From Segatella baroniae B14 (GTDB lineage Bacteria > Bacteroidota > Bacteroidia > Bacteroidales > Bacteroidaceae): a stretch of 64,000 nt of DNA. The translations under genes were made by a program, and so were the position numbers. A model generated the notes under the pieces. The model did not search any database, had not been told where the DNA came from, and saw only the letters and a list, made by a program, of their open reading frames with translations. Every line of letters begins with the position of its first letter. The stretch's first letter is position 1. Shown piece after piece: positions 26,346-38,009 of this stretch. Where the stretch lies: contig NZ_CP091800.1 of NCBI RefSeq assembly GCF_022024235.1, positions 23,501 through 87,500 on the forward strand, read 5' to 3'.

Positions 26346-29300
26346 TTACAAGTTAATTTTAAGTCCCAGGTTGAAACGCTTAACTGTAGGATAAGCACCC
26401 TGAGAAGCAAGACCAGTACCTGCGTAGTTGCTTTCACGGTCATCTGGCATACGGCTCCATACCCAAAGGTTGTTACCGTTCAGATAGAGCTGAATACTAG
26501 TAAGACCCAAATTCTTTACCCATGGCTGGGTGAAGGTATAGCTGATCTGTGCGTTCTTAAGACGAACGAAACTACCATCGTAGTGGAAGCGTGTACCTTC
26601 GTAGAAACTTGGTGTAGAGTTCAGACGTGGCATTGGTGCATCAGCATCCTGATTGTACTTGGTCCAGAATGAACCTTCATCAAATACTGTATTCAGGTTC
26701 TTATTTAATGAGTTGAAACCTACATAACGACTAACATTGGTTACACCATAGAACTGTACGTAAACGTCGAAACCTTTCCAGGTCCAACCAATCATCGCAT
26801 TATAAGTATTCTGTGGAGTACCTGTATAACCATAAGGTGCAGAGTCATTATCATCGATAACACCATCAGCATTATAGTCGAGTACATCATACTGACCTGG
26901 CATCTTCTGATTATCGTTGGTATTATACTGTGTAATACCAATAACATCGTCCCAAGTCTTGGCAAAGCCACTGGTAAGGTTAGCATGATCCTGTCCGATA
27001 GCAAAGCCCTGAGTCTTCTTGTATGCTGGATAGAGCTTAGGATCATCGTAACTAAGAACCTTATTGGTAGCATGAGTCATACTGAAGTTTCCGTAGACAT
27101 GATGAGCACCAAAGTTCTTGTTTAGACGAAGTTCGATTTCATAACCAGTACAACGCACCTTACCCAAGTTAGCTGCAGGAGCACTTGCACCGAAGTAAGT
27201 TGGGATAGCACGTCTATCACCAGGAATCAATACGTCTTTACGATTATCAACGAAGAAGTCGATATTACCTGTAACCAAACCACCGAAGAAGCCATAATCG
27301 ATACCAAAGTTTTGCTTCGTAGATTTCTCCCAGTGAATATTAGGGTTACCGAGTTTAGCCTCTTTATATACTTGATAATGACTCTCTGTATCATCGATAC
27401 TCAACTGAGCCTTACCATGACCAGGGTCACCGCCTTGGATTTGCCACTGTGTAGCATACAACCAGCGGCCGAGGTTTGCACCATCATCACCGACCTCACC
27501 ATAGCTATAGCGGAATTTCAACATATCAACCACCTTGCGCAATGGCTTGAAGAATTTTTCCTCGCTAATGGTATAACCAGCAGCACCAGACTTGAAGAAA
27601 TCAAAACGATAGTCAGGACCATATTGCTCTGAACCATTATAAGCTGCATTCAACTCCAAGAAATAACGGCTGTCATAATTATAGGTAGTACGGAAAGCCC
27701 AGTTTTCACGATAATGAGTAAACTCACTACCTACAGAACGCTCTGAACGCTCGAATACACCCATGGCAGACACATCGTGCTTGCCAAACTTGTTAGCATA
27801 AAACAACTGACCCTTATAATTCAGGTTACGCTGTGTTAACCAGTTGCTGACGGCACCACCCGCAGTAGTCCAAAGAATACCCTCCTGGAAATCGAAGTTA
27901 GTCAAACCATTCTGCTGTTCCTTATAAGATACAGCTCCTGTTTCTGGGTTAATCCACTTCATCTGAGCATTGTGATACAAGTCATTGATACCACGACCAT
28001 CCTCCTGGAAAACGTTATCCCAAGCTATCTGTGCAGAGAAACGCAAGCCCTTCGTAATGAAACTCAAATCCTGATTCAAAGTGAAGTCTGTATTGATACG
28101 AGTAGTCGTATGCTTTTCTACACCAGAGAGAGCCAAGTTAAGGATAGAGTTAGGAGCACCCTGAGAATCGGCAGGATAATAACCCCAAGTACCATCGCTA
28201 TAACGAGGCTGGAATGCATCGCGAGGAGCACTATAAGCAGCCTGCCATAACTGAGACTCACCGAAAGAACCTGTAGCTGTTTCCCAAGGACCCTTACGTA
28301 CACCATGGCTACCAGAAAGATTCATCGCTAACTGAGTGGTCTTAGTCAACTTAAAATCGAGGTTACTACGAACATTGATACGGTTATAACCATAACCAGC
28401 CTGATAACCACGATTGTTATCCCACTCTCTAAAGAGGTCACCTTCATGCAAATAATCTACAGCTGCAAAATACTTAACATACTTAGTACCACCACTTACA
28501 TTAATGTGTGGATTGTAAGCCATAGCAGTAGATTTAAACACTTCACTCTGCCAGTCTACATCTGGATAACGCTCAGGATCTACACCATTACGATAATTAT
28601 CGATAAAATCGAGAGGAAGCACCTTGCCCCAAGATTCAGGCTTTAGACCCAATTCCTGCTGAGCTGCCTGATTACGGATAGTTAGCGCATCGGCACTATG
28701 GAGAGTACCAGGTAACTTTGAAGCAGTTTTAAGCGTCATGTTCATACCTACTTCAATCTTAGCTCTACCCTCTTGACCACGCTTAGTAGTAATAAGGATA
28801 ACACCATTAGCACCACGCACACCATAAACAGCGGTAGCTGAAGCATCCTTCAATACAGATACATTCTGTACAGAACTGATGTCCACGCTATTCATTGGTC
28901 GTTCGATACCATCTACCAAGACTAAAGGTTCTGAATTGTTCCAAGAAGAAACACCACGGATAACGATTTTTGGATCTTCTTCACCTGGCATACCTGTACT
29001 ACTCATCGTTACTACACCAGGAAGGTTACCTGTCAAAGCAGCACCAATAGAGCTAACACCACCCGCACGCTCCAATGTCTTACCACTCGTCTGAGTAATA
29101 GAGCCGACAACAGAAGCTTTTTTCTGCTGGCCATAACCTACTACGATGACCTCATCCATAGTATGCTCATCGTCGTGCATTGTTAACTTGATGGTCTGAC
29201 GACCTTTCAGTTCTACCTTTGCATTCTGCATACCTACGTAAGAGAATTCAAGCACTGCTTTAGGGTTAGGAACAGAAAGAACGAAGTTACCATCCATGTC

Positions 29301-29480
29301 AGTGACTGTTGCAATGTTAGTATGTCCCTTCATCATGACAGTAACACCAATCAACGGTTCACCTTTCGAATCAGACACGGAACCCTTCACTGTAGTCTGT
29401 TGTGCCATAACCTGTAAAGGTGCTGACACAAGAACTGCAGAGAAAAGAGTAGTCTGCAGAAGTCTGTTTACTTTCTTCAT
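26346..29480 (-). CDS. xusA: XusA, SusC-family TonB-dependent xylo-oligosaccharide transporter
   Basis: First gene of the xus operon, 1044 residues. Signal peptide (ending VMAQQ); carboxypeptidase-regulatory-like domain (about 30-105, VKGSVSDSKGEPLIGVTV ... GNFVLSVP); TonB-box/plug region with DEVIVVGYGQQKK, LVDGIERPMNSVD and VYGVRGANGVILITTKRG; then a beta barrel ending GLKINL. It forms the outer-membrane channel that the SusD partner (xusB) closes. The operon runs xusA-xusB-xusC-xusD-xusE-xyn10C with short gaps (1-overlap to 43 bases). A -7 box at 29530-29537 and several candidate operators lie upstream. Confidence 0.95.
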   Translation of the reverse strand: MKKVNRLLQTTLFSAVLVSAPLQVMAQQTTVKGSVSDSKGEPLIGVTVMMKGHTNIATVTDMDGNFVLSVPNPKAVLEFSYVGMQNAKVELKGRQTIKLTMHDDEHTMDEVIVVGYGQQKKASVVGSITQTSGKTLERAGGVSSIGAALTGNLPGVVTMSSTGMPGEEDPKIVIRGVSSWNNSEPLVLVDGIERPMNSVDISSVQNVSVLKDASATAVYGVRGANGVILITTKRGQEGRAKIEVGMNMTLKTASKLPGTLHSADALTIRNQAAQQELGLKPESWGKVLPLDFIDNYRNGVDPERYPDVDWQSEVFKSTAMAYNPHINVSGGTKYVKYFAAVDYLHEGDLFREWDNNRGYQAGYGYNRINVRSNLDFKLTKTTQLAMNLSGSHGVRKGPWETATGSFGESQLWQAAYSAPRDAFQPRYSDGTWGYYPADSQGAPNSILNLALSGVEKHTTTRINTDFTLNQDLSFITKGLRFSAQIAWDNVFQEDGRGINDLYHNAQMKWINPETGAVSYKEQQNGLTNFDFQEGILWTTAGGAVSNWLTQRNLNYKGQLFYANKFGKHDVSAMGVFERSERSVGSEFTHYRENWAFRTTYNYDSRYFLELNAAYNGSEQYGPDYRFDFFKSGAAGYTISEEKFFKPLRKVVDMLKFRYSYGEVGDDGANLGRWLYATQWQIQGGDPGHGKAQLSIDDTESHYQVYKEAKLGNPNIHWEKSTKQNFGIDYGFFGGLVTGNIDFFVDNRKDVLIPGDRRAIPTYFGASAPAANLGKVRCTGYEIELRLNKNFGAHHVYGNFSMTHATNKVLSYDDPKLYPAYKKTQGFAIGQDHANLTSGFAKTWDDVIGITQYNTNDNQKMPGQYDVLDYNADGVIDDNDSAPYGYTGTPQNTYNAMIGWTWKGFDVYVQFYGVTNVSRYVGFNSLNKNLNTVFDEGSFWTKYNQDADAPMPRLNSTPSFYEGTRFHYDGSFVRLKNAQISYTFTQPWVKNLGLTSIQLYLNGNNLWVWSRMPDDRESNYAGTGLASQGAYPTVKRFNLGLKINL

Positions 29481-29529
29481 TCGATTATTAAGTTTAGGTT
29501 CATTTATTAAAACACATTAATAATTAGCG

Positions 29530-29537
29530 CAAAAATA
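29530..29537 (-). promoter_or_regulatory. -7 box of the xus operon promoter
   Basis: Minus strand TATTTTTG (TAnnTTTG), about 50 bases before the xusA ATG. TACAAAATA on the minus strand lies 18 bases upstream (29556-29564), at the same distance as in the CE6-GH43 promoter. Confidence 0.65.
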
Positions 29538-29627
29538 GTATAATAAGGTTAAGTGTATTTTGTACTATGTTCCAAAGTGTTTGCATGACGTATTTTTGTG
29601 CAAAATATGTTAAATACTTTTGACTAC

Positions 29628-29653
29628 GTTACATAAACTTTATCATATGTAAC
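29628..29653. promoter_or_regulatory. Inverted repeat GTTACATA-N10-TATGTAAC upstream of xusA
   Basis: A perfect 8-base inverted repeat with a 10-base spacer, about 90-115 bases upstream of the xusA -7 box. The left arm belongs to TACGTTACATAA (29625-29636), which recurs exactly at 32597-32608 upstream of the CE6-GH43 gene. Likely site for the locus regulator (the HTCS at 32713-36819 is the natural candidate), by inference. Confidence 0.5.
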
Positions 29654-29765
29654 ACTATTGATGGTAAAAAAACACAATAACAGGTATGTGTGTCTGTGAA
29701 AAAACATAGCTAATAATGGGTAAAAACATACACTTGAACTGACTAACATGATGTTATTACAATCT

Positions 29766-29823
29766 AAACACTATGTTTTCATCGTATAAACACTATGTTT
29801 TCACAGCACAAACACTATGTTTC
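29766..29823. repeat. Three 22-base-spaced palindromic direct repeats upstream of xusA
   Basis: AAACACTATGTTTTC occurs at 29766 and 29788, and AAACACTATGTTTC at 29810, an exact 22-base period. Each copy contains the dyad AAACA-CTA-TGTTT. The spacing puts all copies on the same face of DNA, as in operator arrays. They lie in the 603-base gap between xusA and the CE6-GH43 terminator; nothing else coding is visible in this gap. Confidence 0.6.
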
Positions 29824-29977
29824 TGCCAAGCGTTTTCAAATCGACCAAAAGTAAAGAGATAAATATGTTGATTATCTATCAGATATAACATGCTTCAAAA
29901 TTTACATATCTGATACAATCTGGTATATCAACTCTAAATAAGCAAAAAACACAGACGGTTCATATCAACTAAATTCA

Positions 29978-30020
29978 GAAAAAAAAGACGTCCCTAACTC
30001 ATAAAAGAATCAGAGACGCC
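29978..30020 (-). terminator. Intrinsic terminator after the CE6-GH43 gene
   Basis: On the minus strand GCGTCTCTGATTC pairs with GAGTTAGGGACGT (with some G-U pairs) around TTTTAT and is followed by eight Ts. It separates the CE6-GH43 transcript from the xus operon. Confidence 0.8.
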
Positions 30021-30083
30021 ACAAGTCGGTTTTAATATAAGATTTTCTAAGTTACCCTATTAATATAAACAAAACATATATAT

Positions 30084-32450
<2,367 letters not shown>

Positions 32451-32508
32451 TCAAAAGATTGATAATCGCATGAGAACAAAAGATACATCTCATTAAACAT
32501 TAACACTG

Positions 32509-32516
32509 CAAAGATA
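32509..32516 (-). promoter_or_regulatory. -7 box of the CE6-GH43 gene
   Basis: Minus strand TATCTTTG, about 68 bases before the ATG. TACAAAATA lies 18 bases upstream (32535-32543) and TTATGTAACGTA at 32597-32608, both shared with the xusA promoter. Confidence 0.65.
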
Positions 32517-32653
32517 AGACTATTCTACGAAACTTATTTTGTATAATGTGTCTAATACTTTAGAATATTTTTTTTGAAGTAACAAAAACTTTGTATTACG
32601 TTACATAAGCGCAGAAAAACGGCAAAAAATGGTACTTTCTCGAAAATAAAGCT

Positions 32654-32661
32654 TATATTTG
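32654..32661 (+). promoter_or_regulatory. -7 box of xynR
   Basis: TATATTTG followed by a 50-base leader with AACCTAACTAAC just before the ATG at 32713. Divergent from the CE6-GH43 promoter. Confidence 0.65.
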
Positions 32662-32712
32662 CAACATAAATGAACCTCATGAGTAAAAGGACTTAAAAAA
32701 AACCTAACTAAC

Positions 32713-35700
32713 ATGAAATACCTAGTATCAACTATACTGCTCTGGATGAGTTTGTCGCTCCATGCCCAAGTTGGACGAATTTTCACAACAGACGATATGT
32801 TATGTAATAGTTACGTGAATGAAATATTTCAGGATCGCGACGGATTTATTTGGATTGCTACCCGTAATGGTTTGATGCGTTACGACGGATACCAATTTAA
32901 AACTTTCAAAAAAGGTATTAACGATAGTGGCATAGAAAGTAACTATATCAACTGTATCGATCAAGATCGAGAAGGCAATCTTTATATCGGTGGCAACACT
33001 ACCGTACAACGCTATAAAGATGGCAAATTCATAACCTATGAACTCTACGATCGCTTTGGTAAGCCGATACATACATACTTTACAGATATTTTACAACTCA
33101 GCAACGGTAAAGTTATCGCTGCTTCTTCAGGCTTTGGCATTATGCAATTGCTTGACAATGATAAAGCTGAAATTATCAATCACGACAAAAGACTGAATTA
33201 TCCCCTCCACTTTGCTGAAGATAATCAGAAAAACCTCTGGGTAGCTACAACTACAAAGGGGCTCTTTGTTATTCGAAATAACCAAATAAAACAACAATAT
33301 TTTAAGTCTTCTAACCAGAGATCGGCCCTGAGCGATGTCATATGCGACAAATTGGGCAATGTTTGGGTTTCGCTTCATGATCAAGGCTTATGGCTAAAAA
33401 GACCAAATGAACATGATTTCCATCAGGTAAAGGCTGTAGGTAATCTGCCAATATCCGACCTGAATGTGAACCAAAAAGGTGAAATCTTCATCGGTACCGA
33501 TGGTGCCGGAGTCTATATCTATCAGCCTAAACACGATTTACTCTTATCGAATCCCTATTATTGTAAAGATATCTATCTAAACCAAACTAAAGTATACTCT
33601 ATCCTAGAAGATCATAACCATAATATCTGGCTCGGTCTTTTCCAAAAAGGTGTATTTATGTCGCCTTGCCGTCCCAACGAATTCTGCTATATGGGCCAGA
33701 AACTTGGTCCTAAAAATGTTATCGGTTTCAACTGTATAAGCGCTATACTTGTAGATAGCAAACACCACGTATGGGTAGGAACAGATAAGGATCATCTATA
33801 CCAACTCGATTCACAGATGCATCTTATCAAGCATTACACCAATGTGCCAGGCACTATCATTATCATGCATGAAGATGCGAAACATCGTATCTGGATTGGT
33901 AGTTATCAACAAGGATTGGGCTATATCGACGAAGGTGGCATCTGGCATGCTGTCAACCTAAATATTGGTGACAATATCAGCATTTTCGGCTTAGATAGCG
34001 ATCAAGAAGGTAATATATGGATAGGAACAAGCGGACAGGGACTAATATGCTACAACCCTGACACTAAGCAGAAAAAACAATTCAAATCAAACATTAGAGC
34101 TAAGGAAAATAAACAGCTCAACTGTCTGATAAATGATTATATCAGTGGTCTGGCTGTATCACATAATAACCAATATATATATACAGCTACCTCTACAGGA
34201 TTGGCTATATACGACAAAAAGAAGAAAAGTTGGACTTCTGCCCTAGGTACCAACTGTCCTGATTATGACATCTTCTCTCGCTTTATACGCGAAGACAAAG
34301 ACGGAAATGTATACATGGGTACTAATGTAGGTCTATATATCTATAATCTGAAAACTCGTAAGAAAAAAGTACTTACCATCGACGATGGACTCCCTGATAA
34401 TGGTGTAGCCAGCATGGAACAAGACTATCATGGCAACTTATGGATTACCACCGACCATGGCCTCTGTTGTATGCATCCGAAGACTGGCAAAACCAAATAC
34501 TATTACTCTGATAAAGTACTGCAGGGCAACGAGTTCTCTAATCAGGCATCATATATCACACCTGATCGTAAGACCATCTATCTTGGTGGTTCAGGCGGAG
34601 TTACCTGGTTTCACGTAGATAGTATTAAGCAACAACCATGGAATGCTACGATCAAGGTTTCTACCATCTCTATCGGTAACAACGAGCAAAGCGTGAATCC
34701 TGATGACACGGAATTTGAATTTAACTACGAAGACAATTCTTTCGCCATTCACCTATCCACTCTCACCTACGATGAACCAGATAACATTGTATATCTCTAC
34801 AGTATCAACAACGAAGATTGGGTAGAATTAAGCCATGGTAGCAATGAGCTCGCCTTTAATCATCTTTCTCCAGGAACTTATCATATCCGTGTGAAAGCTT
34901 GTCTTAACGACAAATCTACACCGATTCGAGAATTTACCATCGAGGTAAATGCCCCTTGGTATCGCAGTAACTGGGCCTATTTCGGTTATCTGATCATTCT
35001 ACTCTGTCTCTTGAAAGTATATCACAAGTACCGTCAACGTAAACTACATGAGGAGAAACTTATCGAAGAAAACAAGCATCAAGAAGAACTTAACGAGTCT
35101 CGCCTCAAGAGTTTTATTAATATCAGTCACGATATACGAACTCCTATGACGCTGATTATCAGTCCTCTGCAACAATTATTACAGAGTGATACTGACCCAT
35201 CACGCCATGCTACTTATCGCACTATTCAAAAAAATGCGGTACGTATTCTCCATCTGATTAACCAGATTATGGACTTACGTAAAATTGACCGCGGACTCAT
35301 GGCTATGAATATGCGCAAAACGGATATGGTGAAGTTTATCTCTGATGTATATGCGCTCTTTATCGAACAAGCTAAGATGCAGAATATCGACTTTAGTTTT
35401 GAGCACGATTCAGAACAGCTATATATGTGGATAGACCGCAACAATTTTGATAAGGTTTTGGTTAATATCATCTCAAATGCCTTTAAATATACCTATGCTG
35501 GCGGTAAGATTGAAATTAGACTTACCCACAACGATAAGGAGGCAGAGATTGCCTTCTATGACAATGGTGAACGAATTCCTGATGATCAGATTAAACATAT
35601 CTTCGATCGCTTCTACCAGGCTAATGTAAAAAGCAATGACCGCAAGATTGGTACAGGTATAGGTCTCGATCTTACCCGATCACTCGTAGAATTGCATTAT

Positions 35701-36819
35701 GGAACTATCAGCGTTCATAACAATGCAGACGGCAAAGGATGCGAATTTAACATCACGTTGCCACTTGGCAAAGAACATTTGAGCGAAGCTGAACTGATTA
35801 ATGATACACAAGATACAGAAAGCGAAACGTATGAAAGCGCAGAAGTATTAGAGAATACCGATAATATAAATACGATTTGGGATATTCCTGCAATACAAGT
35901 AGCCGTTCATGCCAACAAAATGGACGATGATGCCAATATCATTCTGCCAACCAGCAACTCCACAACTGATACAAACGCTTCTGCAAATGAAAAATCAAAT
36001 ACGACAAAACCTATCGAATCAGACAACAATACTAAACAAGAAAATGAAGTACAGAAAATATCGATATTTGTCGTCGAAGATGATTTTGAAATCGCTACTT
36101 ATCTGAAAGAACAGTTTCGCAGGGAATTTGATGTAAGCACTTTTGCCAACGGAAAAGATGCACTTTCTGCAGCTATTCGTCAGCAGCCTCAACTTATCAT
36201 CAGTGATGTCATGATGCCTGTAATGGATGGTATTACCCTCTGCAAACGTCTGCGTGATAATACCAATACGAATGCTATCCCTATCATTCTGCTTACTGCC
36301 AAGAATAGCGATGAAGATAAATTGAAGGGTATCGATACTGGTGCTGATGCCTACATGGTAAAACCTTTTAATATCGACTTGTTAAAGAGTCAAGTTTTCA
36401 ACCTGATTCGTCAGCGTCGTACTCTCATGAACAAACTGGGCGGACAAGAGACTCAAGAAGAAAAACTAAAACAGTTAAAGCTCAACTCTGCCGATGATCG
36501 TCTCATAGAGATGATTGTCGAGGAAATTAACAAGAACCTTACTAACAGTGACTTGAATGTTGATATGCTGGCCGAAAAAGTAGGTTTAAGTCGAGTTCAT
36601 CTCTATCGCAAGATGAAAGAACTCACTAACCAAACTCCACACGGATTTATCCGCAATACACGTATCCGTCAGGCTGCTAGACTTCTAAGAGAACCTGGCC
36701 ATAACGTAACTGAAGTGATGTATGCCTGCGGATTCAGTAATTTGGCGTCATTCTCTACTATGTTTAAGAGTATGTACGGTATGAGTCCTAGAGACTATAT
36801 CCGAGAACATCAGAAATAA
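32713..36819 (+). CDS. xynR: Hybrid two-component system regulator of the xylan locus (XynR type)
   Basis: A 1368-residue HTCS: one protein joins sensor, kinase, receiver and DNA-binding parts. Signal peptide (MKYLVSTILLWMSLSLHAQ); two seven-bladed propellers of Reg_prop repeats (FIWIATRNGLMRYDG, IWIGTSGQGLICY, LWITTDHGLCCMHP and others) to about 650; Y_Y_Y domain to about 750; one membrane segment (about 757-773); HisKA with ISHDIRTP, His806; HATPase_c with NAFKYT and GTGIGLDL; receiver with phospho-acceptor Asp1165 in ISDVMMP and the conserved Lys in VKPF; AraC HTH (about 1265-1365). It sits between the xus and xyn operons and should sense xylo-oligosaccharides in the periplasm and activate both. 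A terminator shared with xynB follows. Confidence 0.95.
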   Translation: MKYLVSTILLWMSLSLHAQVGRIFTTDDMLCNSYVNEIFQDRDGFIWIATRNGLMRYDGYQFKTFKKGINDSGIESNYINCIDQDREGNLYIGGNTTVQRYKDGKFITYELYDRFGKPIHTYFTDILQLSNGKVIAASSGFGIMQLLDNDKAEIINHDKRLNYPLHFAEDNQKNLWVATTTKGLFVIRNNQIKQQYFKSSNQRSALSDVICDKLGNVWVSLHDQGLWLKRPNEHDFHQVKAVGNLPISDLNVNQKGEIFIGTDGAGVYIYQPKHDLLLSNPYYCKDIYLNQTKVYSILEDHNHNIWLGLFQKGVFMSPCRPNEFCYMGQKLGPKNVIGFNCISAILVDSKHHVWVGTDKDHLYQLDSQMHLIKHYTNVPGTIIIMHEDAKHRIWIGSYQQGLGYIDEGGIWHAVNLNIGDNISIFGLDSDQEGNIWIGTSGQGLICYNPDTKQKKQFKSNIRAKENKQLNCLINDYISGLAVSHNNQYIYTATSTGLAIYDKKKKSWTSALGTNCPDYDIFSRFIREDKDGNVYMGTNVGLYIYNLKTRKKKVLTIDDGLPDNGVASMEQDYHGNLWITTDHGLCCMHPKTGKTKYYYSDKVLQGNEFSNQASYITPDRKTIYLGGSGGVTWFHVDSIKQQPWNATIKVSTISIGNNEQSVNPDDTEFEFNYEDNSFAIHLSTLTYDEPDNIVYLYSINNEDWVELSHGSNELAFNHLSPGTYHIRVKACLNDKSTPIREFTIEVNAPWYRSNWAYFGYLIILLCLLKVYHKYRQRKLHEEKLIEENKHQEELNESRLKSFINISHDIRTPMTLIISPLQQLLQSDTDPSRHATYRTIQKNAVRILHLINQIMDLRKIDRGLMAMNMRKTDMVKFISDVYALFIEQAKMQNIDFSFEHDSEQLYMWIDRNNFDKVLVNIISNAFKYTYAGGKIEIRLTHNDKEAEIAFYDNGERIPDDQIKHIFDRFYQANVKSNDRKIGTGIGLDLTRSLVELHYGTISVHNNADGKGCEFNITLPLGKEHLSEAELINDTQDTESETYESAEVLENTDNINTIWDIPAIQVAVHANKMDDDANIILPTSNSTTDTNASANEKSNTTKPIESDNNTKQENEVQKISIFVVEDDFEIATYLKEQFRREFDVSTFANGKDALSAAIRQQPQLIISDVMMPVMDGITLCKRLRDNTNTNAIPIILLTAKNSDEDKLKGIDTGADAYMVKPFNIDLLKSQVFNLIRQRRTLMNKLGGQETQEEKLKQLKLNSADDRLIEMIVEEINKNLTNSDLNVDMLAEKVGLSRVHLYRKMKELTNQTPHGFIRNTRIRQAARLLREPGHNVTEVMYACGFSNLASFSTMFKSMYGMSPRDYIREHQK

Positions 36820-36838
36820 AGAATAAACAGGGAAAAAA

Positions 36839-36872
36839 TAATGGGGGGCTCCGTGAAGAGTCCCCCATTTTA
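36839..36872. terminator. Bidirectional terminator between xynR and xynB
   Basis: AATGGGGGGCTC and GAGTCCCCCATT form a long stem with a 6-base loop, with A-rich sequence on the left and T-rich on the right, between two convergent genes. Confidence 0.85.
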
Positions 36873-36967
36873 CGCTCATATTCGCACGCTTGCGTTTATA
36901 TTATTATTAAAGATTTGCTTATTATATTTTAGGTTTCAAAAAAACTTTCAGGAAGAAATATGAATCT

Positions 36968-37927
36968 TTATTTTACTGTCTTGATATGACCTTCAGCGTC
37001 ATATTCCAACTCAGCTACCTTCAAAGAACGTAACCAAGTAGTGTCATTAGAAGGTACACAGTCGTGATGGAAAAGATACCACTTGCCTTTATATTCTACA
37101 ATAGAATGATGAGTAGTCCAACCTACAACTGGTTCAAGAATAACACCCTGGTAAGTAAATGGACCATAAGGATTATCGCCTACAGCGTAGCAGAGTAAAT
37201 GTGTATCTCCAGTACTATAACTAAAATAATACTTTCCATTATATTTGTGCATCCATGAAGCCTCGAAGAAACGGTGAGGATCGTCTGCTGGTAAAGGTTT
37301 ACCTGTCTCGTCTACGATAATGACAGCACGTGGAGCCTCAGCAAACTGCTTAACATCACCGGTCATACGAGCAACTCTAGAAGGAAGTGGATCTTCCTTA
37401 CCCTCAGGCAAGTGTTCAGCCTTTAGCATCTTATTATCCTTGTACCATTGGAGCTGACCACCCCAGATACCACCAAAATACACATAAATTTCACCATCAT
37501 CATCCTTGAAAACGCATGGGTCGATACTATACGAACCACGAATAGGATCTGCTTCTGGCACAAATGGTCCCTCAGGTTTATCGGCTACTGCTACACCAAG
37601 ATGAAACACACCGGTATAATCCTTGGCACTATAGATAAGATAGTATTTACCATCCTTCTCTACACAGTCGTTATCCCACAACTGCTTCTCTACCCATGGG
37701 ATATCCTCGATACCAAACTGTTTACCACAGTCCTTGGCATCCTGTTCCATTGGATCACCATCAATACAGAGTACATGATAGTCTTTCATCTGGAAATGAC
37801 CACCATCATCATCAAAACACTCACCACTATCATAGTCGTGACTAGGATAGATATAGAGTTTACCATCAAACACGTTGGCAGCAGGGTCTGCCATATAATC
37901 ACTTGGAAACACGTATTTTGCCTTCAT
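36968..37927 (-). CDS. xynB: XynB, cytoplasmic GH43 beta-xylosidase / exo-xylanase
   Basis: About 319 residues from the ATG at 37927. The upstream ATG at 37954 adds nine residues that do not belong to the family. There is no signal peptide, so the enzyme is cytoplasmic, acting on imported xylo-oligosaccharides. GH43 catalytic triad: base Asp14 in YMADPAANVF, pKa-modulating Asp136 in SIDPCVFKDDDGE, and acid Glu222 in FFEASWMHKYNGKYYFSYS. It ends the operon xynE-xynD-xynA-xynB, 55 to 83 bases after xynA. The order matches the P. bryantii xyn cluster. GH43 members can be xylosidases or arabinofuranosidases; context favours xylosidase. Confidence 0.9.
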   Translation of the reverse strand: MKAKYVFPSDYMADPAANVFDGKLYIYPSHDYDSGECFDDDGGHFQMKDYHVLCIDGDPMEQDAKDCGKQFGIEDIPWVEKQLWDNDCVEKDGKYYLIYSAKDYTGVFHLGVAVADKPEGPFVPEADPIRGSYSIDPCVFKDDDGEIYVYFGGIWGGQLQWYKDNKMLKAEHLPEGKEDPLPSRVARMTGDVKQFAEAPRAVIIVDETGKPLPADDPHRFFEASWMHKYNGKYYFSYSTGDTHLLCYAVGDNPYGPFTYQGVILEPVVGWTTHHSIVEYKGKWYLFHHDCVPSNDTTWLRSLKVAELEYDAEGHIKTVK

Positions 37928-38009
37928 TTGCTTATAAATATTTAGAATTAACAAATCGGAATGCTCTTTGAGTATAGCAATATCACCCTATTCAAAGAGC
38001 AACCATGCT

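Noticed and set aside
29766..29823. CRISPR-like short repeat array
   Set aside because: Only three 15-base copies with 7-base spacers and no cas genes; it fits an operator array instead.
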